Below are positions 38,721 to 51,900 of a stretch of 64,000 nt of DNA, piece after piece. The stretch comes from Drosophila persimilis (lineage: Eukaryota > Arthropoda > Insecta > Diptera > Drosophilidae): NCBI RefSeq assembly GCF_003286085.1, contig NW_020825289.1:21044001-21108000 (forward strand). The letters are read 5' to 3'. A program made the translations under genes and the position numbers. Position 1 is the first letter of the stretch. Every line of letters begins with the position of its first letter. The notes under the pieces were generated by a model. It had not been told where the DNA came from, did not search any database, and saw only the letters and a list, made by a program, of their open reading frames with translations.

Positions 38721-39084
38721 TGCAACAGCTTTCGATGCCGTCTCCTTTTATGCCCCCCTGCCTGCCATATTACAATATTTCCCTTTTTCCTTGCCTTTTG
38801 AGTATTTTTCATTTCATTTGTTTATTTTTTTCCCCCCCGTTTTTAAACCAACAAATAATTTCGGCGGCTCTGCAACACGGAGGAGTCCACTCCACTCCAT
38901 GCCACAGCCACAGCCACTGCCACAGCCACACTCGTTCGGCAAACAGAAATCCGCTGCGACCCGAACCGACCTGTCCCGATCCGAGCCGATCCGATCCGAT
39001 CCGAGCCGACACAGCAGCTGCCTCCCGGTTCTTGGGGTCGGGTCAGGCGTCGCTTCGTATCTGTGTGTCGCTATTTATCCCTCT

Positions 39085-39111
39085 GTGCGTGTGTGTGTGT
39101 GTGTGTGTGTG
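39085..39111. repeat. (GT) dinucleotide run
   Basis: About thirteen GT units. Confidence 0.85.
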
Positions 39112-41198
39112 CTGTTATCCTTTTTATTGCGTGTACGCGGCCCGAGTGGCGAAACAGCAGCAGCAGCGGCCTCTGCGCCGAGTGCAAAATGTCAAGTTCA
39201 GTTCAATAGCAAAGGACACAGAGCCTGCGGAAAGGCGAGGGGGCAAGGACAGGCGCAGGCACAGGCACAGGCAGAGCCCGACAGCGTCGACCCACGAATC
39301 TCCTACGAAAGAGGTCTTCCAACCCGAAAGTAAAGGCGGGAGAAAGGGAGAAAGAGAGACTCTTTATCAACGAAGTCTCCTACCTGCCGTTTCTCTTCCA
39401 TTTATCCATGTTCCTTCTCAGTCGTATCTTTAGATATCTCCCCCATTGATGGATGTATCTTCGAGTTCCCATAACCATCTCCTTGCCCATTTCAGGGCTT
39501 TTCTTGGCCCGTGTAAAACTTCTCACGTAAAGAGTGGCCCATAAATATAAGCCCAAGTAATTGGCCAAGAAGTGGATTACACCATTGACGTTTTTTGGGA
39601 CCCGTCGAGGCAGATACATGCTCCGCGGCTAATTTGACAAATGTACCGCATTCGGCACACTCCCAACCCCCCTCCAACCCCCCGCCATCCCCCGCACGCA
39701 GCGCGAATCGAATCGTGGCATCACTCCCTGCCCTGCCCTGCCCTGCCACATGCCCCATTGGAATCGCAACTGAATGGAAATTGCTCTGCATTACGATTTC
39801 GAAAATCAAATACAAAAGAGTGAAAATCGCTGCCATTACACACGATGAGCTAACCGACAAACAGACAGAGTGCGGGAGGGGGGGACGCTGCCGGGGGGGC
39901 TCGAGCTGTCGGGGGGGTGGGGCTGCCGCTGAAGCTTGCAACAAATGAGTTATGAAGTGCGCTTTATGCGCGGGGATTTTGTGGTATTTGCCAGTCGATG
40001 TTTTATTGCCCCGCGAGCATCTTGAGCACCTGCCAGGGTGCCAGGGTGCCAGGGGATTTGCCGAGGCTTTCCTTGGAAGAAGGAGGATACGCAGGATGCA
40101 GGATACAGGATACAGGATACTCGCTTAAAGTCAGAGCATTAGCATTGAGTACTCTTTTGTTGGAGACACAGGACTTGTAGGTCATTGGGTCGACTGTTTA
40201 TACCGTGTATCTGTGTATCTGTGTATCTGCATATCCGTATATAGTATCTGTCGTTCTGTCAGATTGAAGCCGGTCGAAAAACCACCCCGAGAGGAACCCT
40301 CGCAACGCGACGAAGGCAAATTAGATTATATCGGCAGCATTCGGCATTACGAACTTCATTGGACAATGGCATAATTATGCAATGAGCAACAACCCTCGTT
40401 CCAGGACTCGAGGACTCGGGGACGCCAGGACTCGTGGAAATCGCAATCGCAACACCGCCGCAGATGTTATCGTGAAATCGTTTACCGTTGTGCAACCCCC
40501 AACCCCCCCACACCCCCCTCACACCCCCCGTGGGTGTTGGCGGAACACGCGACACAGAGCAAGGGGTTACCCCCTGTCCACTGCAGCGCCTGGACACTGG
40601 CCGAGGGATGGAGGGAGGGAGAACGAGTTCCGATCAAACAGGTTTACGGACGGTCGAGCGACCCCTCGCCAAGTCACATTTCACATCCCATTGATGTCGC
40701 TGATGCATGCCGTGTGGACTCGCCTCAAAGGGGGACTCCGAAGGATGTCGAGGCCGTAGGGGGTACCGCGTGACATTTTTTCAAATTATACAACATCCAG
40801 AAGCAGCAGCAACAAACAATAACAACTTGTTACGAGGGGCATCTCCTGCTGCAAGCGAATGCGAAGGCAATGCATTTGATTAAAGGCTTAAGGGTGGCCA
40901 CACACACGGCACACACATGCCACACATGCCACACACGGCACGAGCTCAAAGTGGGGTTGGGATCACATCGCAGAGAGGGTGAGCCGAAGGGACCCTGCAT
41001 TGACCAGCTTCAATCTGCCAAGCAGTGTCCCCGCGGCCCTCTATCTTCTATCCGAGCTCTAGCCACTCCCCACTGCCATTGCCATTGCCATTGCCTTGCC
41101 CTTGGTTTTTCTTCGCCAAATTCCACTCTTCGATGGGCTATGAATGCATAATTTCATTGAGTAACAAAAAAGAGTTCCCTGCCTCTCTGTCTAAGGGG

Positions 41199-41224
41199 CA
41201 CACACACACACACACACACACACA
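41199..41224. repeat. (CA) dinucleotide run
   Basis: About thirteen CA units. Confidence 0.88.
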
Positions 41225-42889
41225 GAAGCACGGACCTTAATTTGCCTTCGTCCCTGGCCATGGCCGTGGATAGAGCAGAGAAAGGAGTAGGGTAGAAGCA
41301 GGGGCCGGAGCAGGGGCTGGGGCTGAAGCGAAGGGTCGAAGAGCTCTGCCAAATCTGGTTTATAGTCGCGCTTATGGAAAATAACAACAACGACCAGGAC
41401 GAGGACCCAGGACGAGGACAAAACTCCCCACGAAAACCATACGCTTCGCTTCGTTTCGCTACGAAACGAAACACTTTCGGCCTCACACACCGAGGGGAGG
41501 GCTTACACAGCGAGTTGTGGGGGGAGGGGGGGGTGGGGTGGTCGGAGAGGGCTGTGCTAGCCGCTCCGCTAATATCTACATAAATACATGCAACACGCTG
41601 CTTCCGGTGTTGAAAGTTCCATTTCACAAAAGTCCCTGAGTCCATGACTTGATGTTGATATGATGATGATGGCATCCGCCGCGGGAAGGGGCAGGGGGTG
41701 GCACTACAGGGGTGGATGGGGTGGAAGGGGCGGAAGGGGGTGGAGATTGGTGGCAAGCGTGTGAAGCCAGGGCTCTGGCCAGAAAAGACAGAAAAGGGAG
41801 CGGATTTTGGTCGCTCAATGGATATCAGTGGAACAGTGGGACAAACTGAGCACAGGTCAGAGGTTATGCGCCAGGCAGGGCGATAATTACAGCATCCTTA
41901 ATCTGTTCTAGTCTAGACCTGGTCAGAGATCTCTGGTAAGAAGAGAGCACATACCTTCCGTGAATCCTCTATGCGCCCCACTGTGCGATGGGGGGGTGTG
42001 CGATGGGGGGGTGTGCGATGGGCGGCCTCTTGGCGGAAATCGGTTTCGGTCTCCGGCTCGTGTTTAGGTCTCACATTAGCTTTTTGGCCGGGGGAGGAGG
42101 GCGCGAGTGGGGCTGGGGGCTGGGGGCGGGGGTGGGTGCTTTTTTGGTGTCTGCCCAAAAATGTTTTCCTTCGCTTTTCCGAAAGTCTGGCCTCTGACTG
42201 CGGCGGGCTTTATGTTTGTTTGTTTGTTTGCTTGAAATTTCCACTGCCCTCGACTCTGGCTCCCCCCCTTTCCGGCTGAAGTCCCCCCCTCGGCCTTCGT
42301 TGAACGCATATTGACGCTTATTAATATTTACATTTTTATTTGTTCATCGCTTTTCGCGTTATTTTGCCACCGAATTCGAACAATTGGTGTATCTACCAAC
42401 CGCCCACCGCCACGCCACGCCCCCCATGTATATATATGGATATATCCTGGGCGACCGGAAAGTGCTGGCCATTGCTGGTTTTTGTGTCCCAAAAACACAT
42501 TTGATTGCTCCCTTTTTTAATTGTCAAACAATTTTTATGCTGCCCCCAATACGGACGGAGGGATGGAGGGAGGGACGGACGGATGGACAGGGATATATGT
42601 ATATCGGTGGGTATTTCTCTCCTATGCTTTCATCCTTCCGCTCGCTCTTCCTGCAATTTGCTGGCGAACAGAACCATAAAAAGTTCTGGCCCACGGATTT
42701 ATGATTCCTAATTGGCCTCGGACCATGGACCATGGACCTCCGACCTGGCTGGCAGGATTCTGTCTCTCTATCTCTCTTTCTCTCCTCCGCAGTGCCACAC
42801 ATGTTCAGTGCATTAAAGTAATCGCGGAATGTACACATTTTATGTTTTTAATACCGGGGATTTAATTAAAAAATACGAGTATTCATAAA

Positions 42890-42943
42890 TATTCTCCCTC
42901 TCTCTCGCTCTCTCCCTCTCTCAATCGTTGCAGGTAAATTCTC
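42890..42943 (+). other. Recursive splice site (ratchet point) 3, junction 42933|42934
   Basis: A CT-rich tract of about 35 nt (42893-42921) leads to CAATCGTTGCAG, followed directly by GTAAAT. The donor half matches consensus at GTAA but not at positions 5-6, so it is weaker than the others. Branch candidates of ATTAA type lie about 70 nt upstream. No good donor was found within 100 nt downstream, so no RS-exon is proposed. Confidence 0.6.
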
Positions 42944-45900
42944 GCAGCTGTGTTCCCGCTCTAATTTCGGGATTAGGCACGTGGCCCGTCCGTCCGTCCG
43001 ATGGCTAGGATGAACCCCTAAAACCAGCGACCACTTGAACCACTGTTTGCCGAAGTTATTCCTAGCCATATTGGACGCACACGGCCTGTCGTTTCCACGC
43101 GACTCTCCTTGCAACAGCACCATGCCCTTGCCGCCGCGTGAGGGTGCAACTGTTGCCATTCCGACCTCGTTGTTGTTGCATCCACAGCCCAGCGTGTGGC
43201 TGCTGTGATGTGTTCGTGTGCTTGGAAAGGATTAGTAGTTTCCCGCATGCCTCATGCCAGGGAATATCCCTCTTCACGGCTGGATGGTGGATGGTGGCTG
43301 GTGGCTGGTGGGGTGTCATTAATGCCGGATACCAATCGCCATTCAGTTGTCAAGTCAAAGGACATAATGGCTGGATCAAGCAACTGTTATTTATGTTTCA
43401 AAAAATTCAATAAGTCGATGCGATCGATGGCCAGGAAATTGAGTTGCCAGAGGCAACAACTCTCTCCCTCAGGGCCCGGGGCAGGGGAAACTGTATTCAA
43501 AATTAAATTCTGAAAGTTAATCCCTATCTATAAGCCTAGTCTTAATTGGATGTACGATCTCCAGGGGTTTGAATAGATGAAAGTCTGTCTGGGGCCTAAG
43601 AGGGCCTAAAACTTGCCCCAAAGATGGTCCCCAACTGTGGGAGGACCTATCATCGACCTGTGAGAGATTCCCCGACTTTTCAGAGCTTCTCTTCCACTTT
43701 CCGTGGCAAGGCATTTATATTCATTAGCCCCCAAAACTGCCAATAAACGTGTGTTTGCGCCAAGGTAAGCGTCCCCGACAAATTGCCATCAACATAATTT
43801 ATATGAAAGCAGAAATTTCCAGAGATTTCTTTTGATTAGAGCCAGAGGGAGCCCCCAGGAATCCCAGTGCTAATTGCGAGTCAACCACCACCAAGCGAAT
43901 GTCAACTACAGAAAGGGGGGGCGTGGGGGGACCCCCGCTCTGGGTGATATGTGAGAAAATTACATTTATGTAGACATGGGATACCATCCATCCTCAGAGG
44001 GGGCAGAGGGGGGGCGAATAATTTGGTCACGTGCCGCGATATCGAAGAAGGATGCGAAGGCTCAAGGAGTTTTACTCGTATTTCCATTTGGGCTCGTGGC
44101 GTGGGGGGGGAGGGGGGGATGGCTTATCGGCCGCAAGTCGAAAGCCATTTGTTAGTTGGACGGAGACGTAGGAAGGCGGCGCCTGACGAGTGGATAAACC
44201 AGGAAAATAGATTTAGCCCCTGGGCGGGGGGGTGCCCCCCCACCCCTGGTTGTCCCAGCAACAGCCAGAGGACCGAAGGACCACAGGATGGATAACCATC
44301 TGAAATGAGATTGAAATGCAATTTTTTTTGTTCCACCTCGAGGACAATTAGAGAAATGAAGTTACAAGGGCGCGCGGAGGGGAGGGGGAGGGGGAAATGT
44401 GGACATGTGATCCTTTGGGGGAGCAGGGAGAGGGGGTTACGGGGCGTGTACAGGTGTTGAGGTGTCATTTCCTACCTTTTGACACTTTTGACTCGCCCTC
44501 CCCCCCCGCCCCCGGGCCTCTGACGTCCCCGTTTCGGCCGAGAGTCAACCTCAATGACGCTAATGAGCAGTTGTGTCTGCGGTACGTAGCCCGGCAGGTG
44601 CCCCAGGACGGTCACTAGCCGTACGGCAATACAATTGTGGTCAGTCTCGATTACAAAATGATGTCCCGTGCCGGCAACGCACGACTGCCGATGCAGGGCC
44701 CAGACAGGACACAGGACGCGGGCCGGGCACCCAGGCCGGGGACCCGTTTAATAACAAATAACATACGAGTACACGAGGGTAGTTCTTCCACACGATAGCT
44801 GTTGTAGCCTTCTTCTACATAGTATATCCCGATATAATGAGCAAAAAACGATGGAAAGGCCAAGAGACCAGACAGCAAACACCCAGAGACGTTGCATGCA
44901 ACTCACGTATGCGCTTAATTTTTTGTTTATAACGCCCCCAACCCGCCCCCGGGAGCAGCCGTCCCTGCGAGTGTCACTGGGGGGCCCCGCATCGGGGGTT
45001 GGAGCCCGAACAGAACAGACATTTTCGTTTGTTCTACAGCTTTTTATTTTTTATTTAATTTCTTTTTCGATTCGTTTTTGTAAATCAAATGTAAAAGTCT
45101 ATGGCGGCCCCCGGTGGGGCCGGGGGGTGGCTTTGTAACCATGGCCAAAAGCCAGGACCAGCAGCAGGACCCGGACCCGGACTTTGCTCATGTGTGGTCT
45201 GGCCCGGAAGACTTTGTCTTTAGCACGCTTTTTCATCTTTTTTTTTGTCGTATAGCCTCTGGGCCTGTGATGGCCTAGGCCTCGGCCTCGTCCTCGGCCT
45301 CGTCCTCGGCCTGGTCCTGAGCCTGTTCTCTGGAGAGCAGGAATTATATCCGATTACAACACCGCAGCCTGCTCTGCTGCCTGGATAAGATTGGGTGGTT
45401 GGAAAAGGCAAACGAAAAAGTGACTAAGTAATATGCAATACTTCCATTATTTGTCTTTTTTTTCGGTGCATGTGCGCTGCGTAATGGATCTAATGTAAAC
45501 AGACGACTTAAGTGGGTTTTTAATTACATTATTGATGTTTTCAGCAAAGTTTTGGGATTGAAATTGAACTGGCATCCCATCCCTGACATGCCATTTAATG
45601 GGTTGTGTGCAGCCATATCTGTGGGGAGTGCAAACCTTAAGAGTAACGCAATTGCGACCTGCTCACACGCACATTCGTTATCCTGTCTTCAAACCCTTCA
45701 ATATGGCACCAATTGTACCTGCTTTAAGACTCTTTAAGGTCTTCAGATCATTAGATTCTCGCCCTGAACTACTATCGTCATTAAAATGATGCCCAGTCCT
45801 GTCCTAGAGGATGCTCTGCTCGTTTTCACTTCTCAAAGTTTGACTTTTAAAAAGTTTTTAATAGTCTGTTTACCCCATAATCTCTGCTAAGCTGGCTCCA

Positions 45901-48900
45901 CCTCCCTCCGTCTCTCTCTCTCTTTCGTTCCTTCGTTGCTAGCAAACTAAAAGTTATTTATGCTCCTTTCCCTGCACTTCTCATATGAGCAAAAGGTGGG
46001 AGAGAAGAGGGAGAAATGCAGAGAACTATAATTACGCAACAGCCAAAAAAAAAGAAAAGAAACCACAAGGCAGCAGACGGTGACGATGACGATGATGATG
46101 ATGATGATTATGGGAACCCGTACTACCGACGAGCGACAAGACGGAGAGCCTGTAGTGTGCATGAGGATAAGTACAGGCTCTACAGGCTCTCCGTGCATAA
46201 GCGAAGAAATTAATATTTTAATTACAACACATTTAACATGCGATTATGCGCTTCAATGAGCATCTTGCGGCCAAAAATACAGCCAGCCACACAAAGGGGG
46301 TGGCTAACACACACACAGAGACACACACACACACACACAACCCACATGGGCACACAGTGGGCGCTAAAAGTGTCATAACTTATTACAGCACAAACGAAAG
46401 CGACACATCCGCTGAGCAGGAAAGGAAAAGCCCAAACAGAGGGAGACAGAGAGAGAGACAGAGGGAGACAGAGGGAGACAGAGGTAGTACGGCGACCATA
46501 AGCCTGGAGTTCGAAAGTGCACTTTAATTACCGCTAGACTCGGACTCGAACTCGGACTCGAGCTCGGACTTTGTTTGGGATACGAGTAACGATACGGATA
46601 CGGGCACGAGACGAAAAGTGCTGTCAAGTCGGGGGCCTTAACAGCAGCCTAAGCGGCGGCTGTAATTGACAGATGTTAACTAACAGACCTGGGGGGGTGG
46701 GGGGTGGGCAGAGCGTGGAAATGGGGGGCAGACAGCTGTCGTCGTGGTTGTCAACGGCCTCCAGGCGGGTGTGGGGCGGCGTGGGGCTGGGCTGGGGGGA
46801 TTGTTAATCAAAGCGTAGTTAATTGCTTAGTGGAAAAGAGGCCAAAAAGTAGGAGCTGCTGAGATTGGAATTGCCTCAAGGGGGAGGGGGGGGAGAGGAG
46901 AGTGTGTAGTGTAGGGGATGGCTGGGTGGCCATGGCCATGTGTTTGTGTGTGTGTGTGTGTGTGTTAACCCTTTGTTGGCTTTATTGTTGCATGTCTAAT
47001 TTGGCAAGTGTTAAGTGCTACCCATTGGGGCAGGGACTCCGAGCGAGCGTCTACAAAAACAACAATAAATACTAATTAAAATGTATTTAAATACAAAATG
47101 GAGAACGGAGTAGCACGCACAGAAGCCAACGCCACCCCCACCCCTCTCCTCCCTCTCCCTCTGGGGCTCCCACATGTTTGTGTGCGTCTGGCGCCACCGG
47201 TAATGTTTCCGAAGCATGTCCGTGCCTGTCTGTGTGCCTGTCTGTGTGCGTGTCTGTGCATGTTGTTTACTCCAGCGCCACCTACCGGAAATGCTTCATA
47301 AAAACTTAATTGTTCATGTAACACTTTTTCCAATGTGCTCGGAGTTCGGAGTATGTGTTCCCCGAAAGGCTTCTTGCTTTCAACTTTAAGTGGCATGCAA
47401 CATACTCGGATTGTTAGAGAGCGAGAGAGCGATGGAGAGGGAGAGACTTTAATCTCGTTAGGAGAAGGGTTCTCTATTACAGGGAGAGGGGGAGGCGGAT
47501 TATGTTTTTGCGTGTGTTTTCCCGTTGAAGAAGTTTCGTTAATAGATTTGTTCCTCAATTTGTTCAGCCGTGAAACAAATACATATAAGGGATGATTCCA
47601 GAGAATATTCCGAGTTTCTGTAGAGGTCTTCCGTGGTGGTTCTCCAGTGGAACATCATCAACATTTGCAGTTAATTTTGACCAGCAAAACAAGGCCATAA
47701 ACAGATTGCTAATCGGCCACCAGCTCCAACACGTGCCGTGCCGCACTTTCCGTGGCACCATTGGCAATCGGTAAACAGTAAACAGTAAAGCCGAAAGCCC
47801 AAAAAGACATCATCCATTCGCATCAGACGCACTCCCCGGACAGGACTGTACCGCACGGCAGTGGCAAGCAAAGACCGGAACCAAAGAGATGGCGAGTGAC
47901 AAAGAAACAACAAAAAAAAAATTGAATTGCGTGGAAAATGCGTTTCGTCGTGATGCTGCATCAATAGAAAGGCCCTCCTTGCACCCCTCTGAAAAAAAAC
48001 AAAAAGGGAACCCACGTGCCCCCCGCCAGAGTGTCTGTCTGTCTGCCTGTCAGCCCCCCGCCCCCCGACCGCCTAAATATTGTACGTGTAAAGCATTTAA
48101 AGTAATGAAGCGACCCTTGGCTGTGGCAGGGGAGGGTCCCGGCACTGGTTGCACTGAGAAAAAAGCAGCAGAAGAAGTAGATCTCTCTCTGAGCCCCGAT
48201 GGGCCCATTTCGCACAGTGTGTGCCGGGGTTTGTGGCTACTCCCGGCATTAGTAACATTTGCACGCTGCCATGATTTGGCAACCAGCGAACAGCCAACAG
48301 CCGACAGCCAACAGCCGACAGCCGAAGAGCCGTGCAATGCACGCAGCCAATACATCAATATGTCGTCCAGTCAGTCACTCAAACGATACGCTCAATGATG
48401 CGTCAAAATGGTGCTGGAAAGGTGTCCGACTGTCTCTGGATCCCCGCCGGGAGCCAAAAGGATGCAGGGGCTGGAGGGGCTGGTGGCCACAGTTGACTGC
48501 TCGTCGACATATGTGAAAGATTGCAGGGGACGCCCGAGCCTGGGCCCGGGCCTGGGCCTGGGCATCGGTGGGCTATGTTAATTTATGTGCGGAATTCAAA
48601 TGGATCACCAGGCGCGTCCCCCCAACCGGACACCCACAAATTGTTTAGGCAAACATTCGCCAGACACAGACATCCACGCGGGAGAGAGTACTCCTTTGAT
48701 AAAGGAGGCCTTTGATAAATGCTGCCGCTGGATGGGCCTCCTCTCGTTTCGGGGGCGATTATGAGCCAAGTTTTTGGTTATTTATCAATTTAATGGCCTG
48801 GGACTTGTCGGCCGAGAGCGTCTGCTTTGGTAATTTAAAGCCTTCAGATTGGATTTATATTACGAAATTAAGTTTGTTGCGATATTAATTTCCTTTATGG

Positions 48901-51900
48901 CCAAGGGCTTGTCGAGGGACCCCGGGGAGCCCGAGGAGTCCCTCTGGGAGTGGGAAAAACCTCAATGGAAATCCCCTTTCATTGCTCGCAAAATAATCTG
49001 CTTTGACCCGCTCTCTGGAGGGGCTTCCCCTTTCCGATTGAGCGTCTCCATCGCCATTGATTTGTTTCATTCATCCACTTGGCAGTGTCTCGCTGTCAAC
49101 CGGTTATTGATGGGGCTTTCAGGAGAGCTCTCTCTGGCTCTCGCCGGCGCGCACCTGTTGGCTCCATTGGCACCTTGTCAGCTTAAGCACTCGCCCGCCC
49201 ACTCCGCCTACTCCTCCCACTCCGCCCACTTGAACGCTTCGTTGCACTTTTCCATTTTGTTGTTGTTTCTCTTATTTGCGTGGCAAACAAACATGCTGAA
49301 ACCGCCCCCGTCCCGGATGCCATACAAATGTCATCATCATAAACCAATTTTTATAAAATTCTCCAATTTGTTTAGTTGAAGCGAGAGTCCTTGGGCTGAG
49401 AGTAAATCCCGCAAAAGTAAATACAGTCCCAGGGGTTGGGATCTGGGATCTGGGCTCTGGGCTCTCGGCTCTGGGCTCTGGGGTTGAGCTGCCTTCCAGC
49501 AGAAGCCATCCCGAACCTGTCAGACCTCCCGCAGTCGTCGTCAACTCCGCTCCATCCGCGACGCGTGCTGTCATTTCTTTTCCCCGCTCATGACATGTGC
49601 ACCCACCCACATCCCCCCCATCCACAATCCTCCACCCGACTCTGGGCGCTTGATAAATTGTTCAATCAACTTGTTTCGCAACTGATTTTTGGCTGTGCCA
49701 ATTTCCGAAAGTTTTCTGCAAAAGTTTTCCCCGGCTCAGGGGTAGGGCGGGGTTGTTGGTCCTCGAATAAACTTTATTAAATAGTACCGTCCAGTTTTTT
49801 CTCCGAGAATGATTTGCTTTCTACTTAACTTTGACTGAAAGAAGAGGAGAGACCTGTCCGTGTCCCCGTCCCTGTCCCCGACCCCGACCCTGTCCTACCT
49901 TTTGGATTTCCATTAACGCATCGCTCATAATGCATTTTACACCCCTTAACCCCTAGAGCCACCCCTACCGCTGCTTAATTTCAAATTAGGGTAGCATTTT
50001 CATGCCATGTGCTCCGGCGGGTAGCGTTTTGTGTGATTTTCGTTGCTGCAGTCCTCCACCCGAAAAGCCCCTGAACAACCCTTTAGGCTAACTGCAATTA
50101 TGCCAGAGAGAGAGAGCAGAGTCCTGGCGTGGAGGTAGCGAGTCCCGGGGAGGATATCAAAAACCAACATGGAGCCAGGAGGCCTTTGTTTCCGGACTTC
50201 AGGACTCGCTTCGGCCCATCCGCATCGTCTTTGTCGGCGATCTCCCACTTCAAGTCAATCTTCAGTATTTGCAATCAATTTAATTTCAATGACAGAACAT
50301 TTGCATCAAGGAGAGGGGCAGGGGCAGACGAAGGACAGGCTGCACTCCACGGATAGGCCGGATTTTGTGTAAATATGCAAATCGAAAATGCAAATTAGTT
50401 GAATTTTGATTTTGTCTCGAGTGGCATGGAGGCGAACAGAAGCTGCCACCGCACTGCCCCTCTGCCGCCTCCCTTGGAGTGGAGGCGGAGTAGAAGTTGA
50501 AAGAAACAGACTTCGAGTGGAATGGGAGAGGGATTGCCGTGGGATTATGATGTGGCATCCCAGAAGCGGGTGGCACACGGCGTCTCCTTGGATATGCTCC
50601 GGGAAAAAACCCCGAAACCCTAGGCACCTCTCAGCCTCAGCCCCATCCCGAAATTTGACTACGGCTGAAGCACATGACATAGTCGTATCCCCCCTCCCCC
50701 ACCCACGTGTGAACACCTCCCCCGTGTATCTGCTGGCACCATCGCAGCGTATCGCCGTCGAATGGGTTCTCCCAGACAATGGCCTCGTGTACGATTTCAT
50801 ATCAACGGCCCCCCTCTCCCCTCCGAACACTCCCAACCCATCGAATCCCTTTTCGAGGCACTCAACATTCCACGCTCTCAAAAATAGATCACTGCCATTT
50901 CGTGTCAGGAGCGGAGCAGCGCCTTTCCTTTGTTGTTCCCCCCTCCCCCCTCCCCCTCCTCCCGTGGACGCTTTGTCGAAAGAGGGGGGGGGAAAACACA
51001 CACACACACACACAAATGATTAAAACTGAACAGAACCAAATGCATTCCTCGAATAACTTGAATATTTTTCAAAACTCGACAAAAACAGAGAGACTGAAAC
51101 CCTTCGAGTGTGTGGCAGGGGAGGCCCAGCAATCCAGCAACCCAGCAACCCGGGAACCCTGCAACCCCGCTCCCTGATCTCATCCCATCCCTGCCACAAA
51201 GGAGGACGCGCAGAGCATTTGGCACACTATTATTATCATAATGCTCACTCTTACCCACTCTCATTATGTTGATTACGCTGGCCTTGTTCAGCGCCGTGTG
51301 TGTTTGTGTGTGGCACGCGTGGCAGCGGACAAAGGAAGGAAGCAAGGCAGGAAGGATGGGAGCGGTAGTGGCACAAGGGGAAGCCAAAGCCAAAGCCAAA
51401 GCCAAAGTCAGATATCCACCCGAAACAAATCACTTTTTCATGCCCCTGAAACGTGAATCCAATTCCCAGGATCGAAACTATGTAAATTGATCTACGATTG
51501 GGGCAACAGCAGCAGTCTGTGTTGTACGTCTGTGGCACGAACTAAGGGGTAAAGGGGTAAAGGGGGCGCGAAGGTGGACAAACCCCCACCTTAAAGATTT
51601 AGTGGCAAAGATCATCACTATAGAATTTTCCCAAAGTAAAATTAATATTCTTTGGAGTGAAATGATTAGAAATACCACTCGAAAGTGCTTCGCAGCGGAT
51701 CGGATCAGAAAAAGGAGCGCATTTATGATTATTTTCATCAGTTTGAGGACTCCAAAAAGACTCCAATGTGATCGGAAATTTCATAAAATGCTTCTTGGGC
51801 ACTTTTAATTTCCATCTAAATTGGTTTAAGGTTTCCAAGAGATCAATTTAAGTCATTTGGTGGACTGTGAGGCTGGCGTTAACCTTCCTATCACAACATT

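Larger units (their letters stand above)
24897..42933 (+). other. Intron segment between ratchet points 2 and 3 (about 18.0 kb)
   Basis: No coding exon or RNA gene is recognised. It contains the ATCGATT/AATCGAT palindrome (28089-28105), a CT run (31376-31430), a GT run (32480-32513), a GGGAGGC minisatellite (33563-33635), GAGAG clusters (33068-33100, 37046-37160), a CATC run (37784-37817), the C-rich 12-mer array (38639-38720), a CCGATCC/GAGCCG patch (38960-39010), GTATCTGT repeats (about 40204-40230), a CA run (41199-41224) and a G-rich 15-mer array (about 41992-42022). Confidence 0.5.

Noticed and set aside
38609..39433. Open frames of 237 and 274 codons
   Set aside because: They are carried by the C-rich array and CA/GT repeats in two frames at once, with no domain, and are not bounded by plausible splice sites.
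43752..43770. Donor-like CAAG|GTAAGC
   Set aside because: There is no pyrimidine tract or matching acceptor to make an exon or ratchet.
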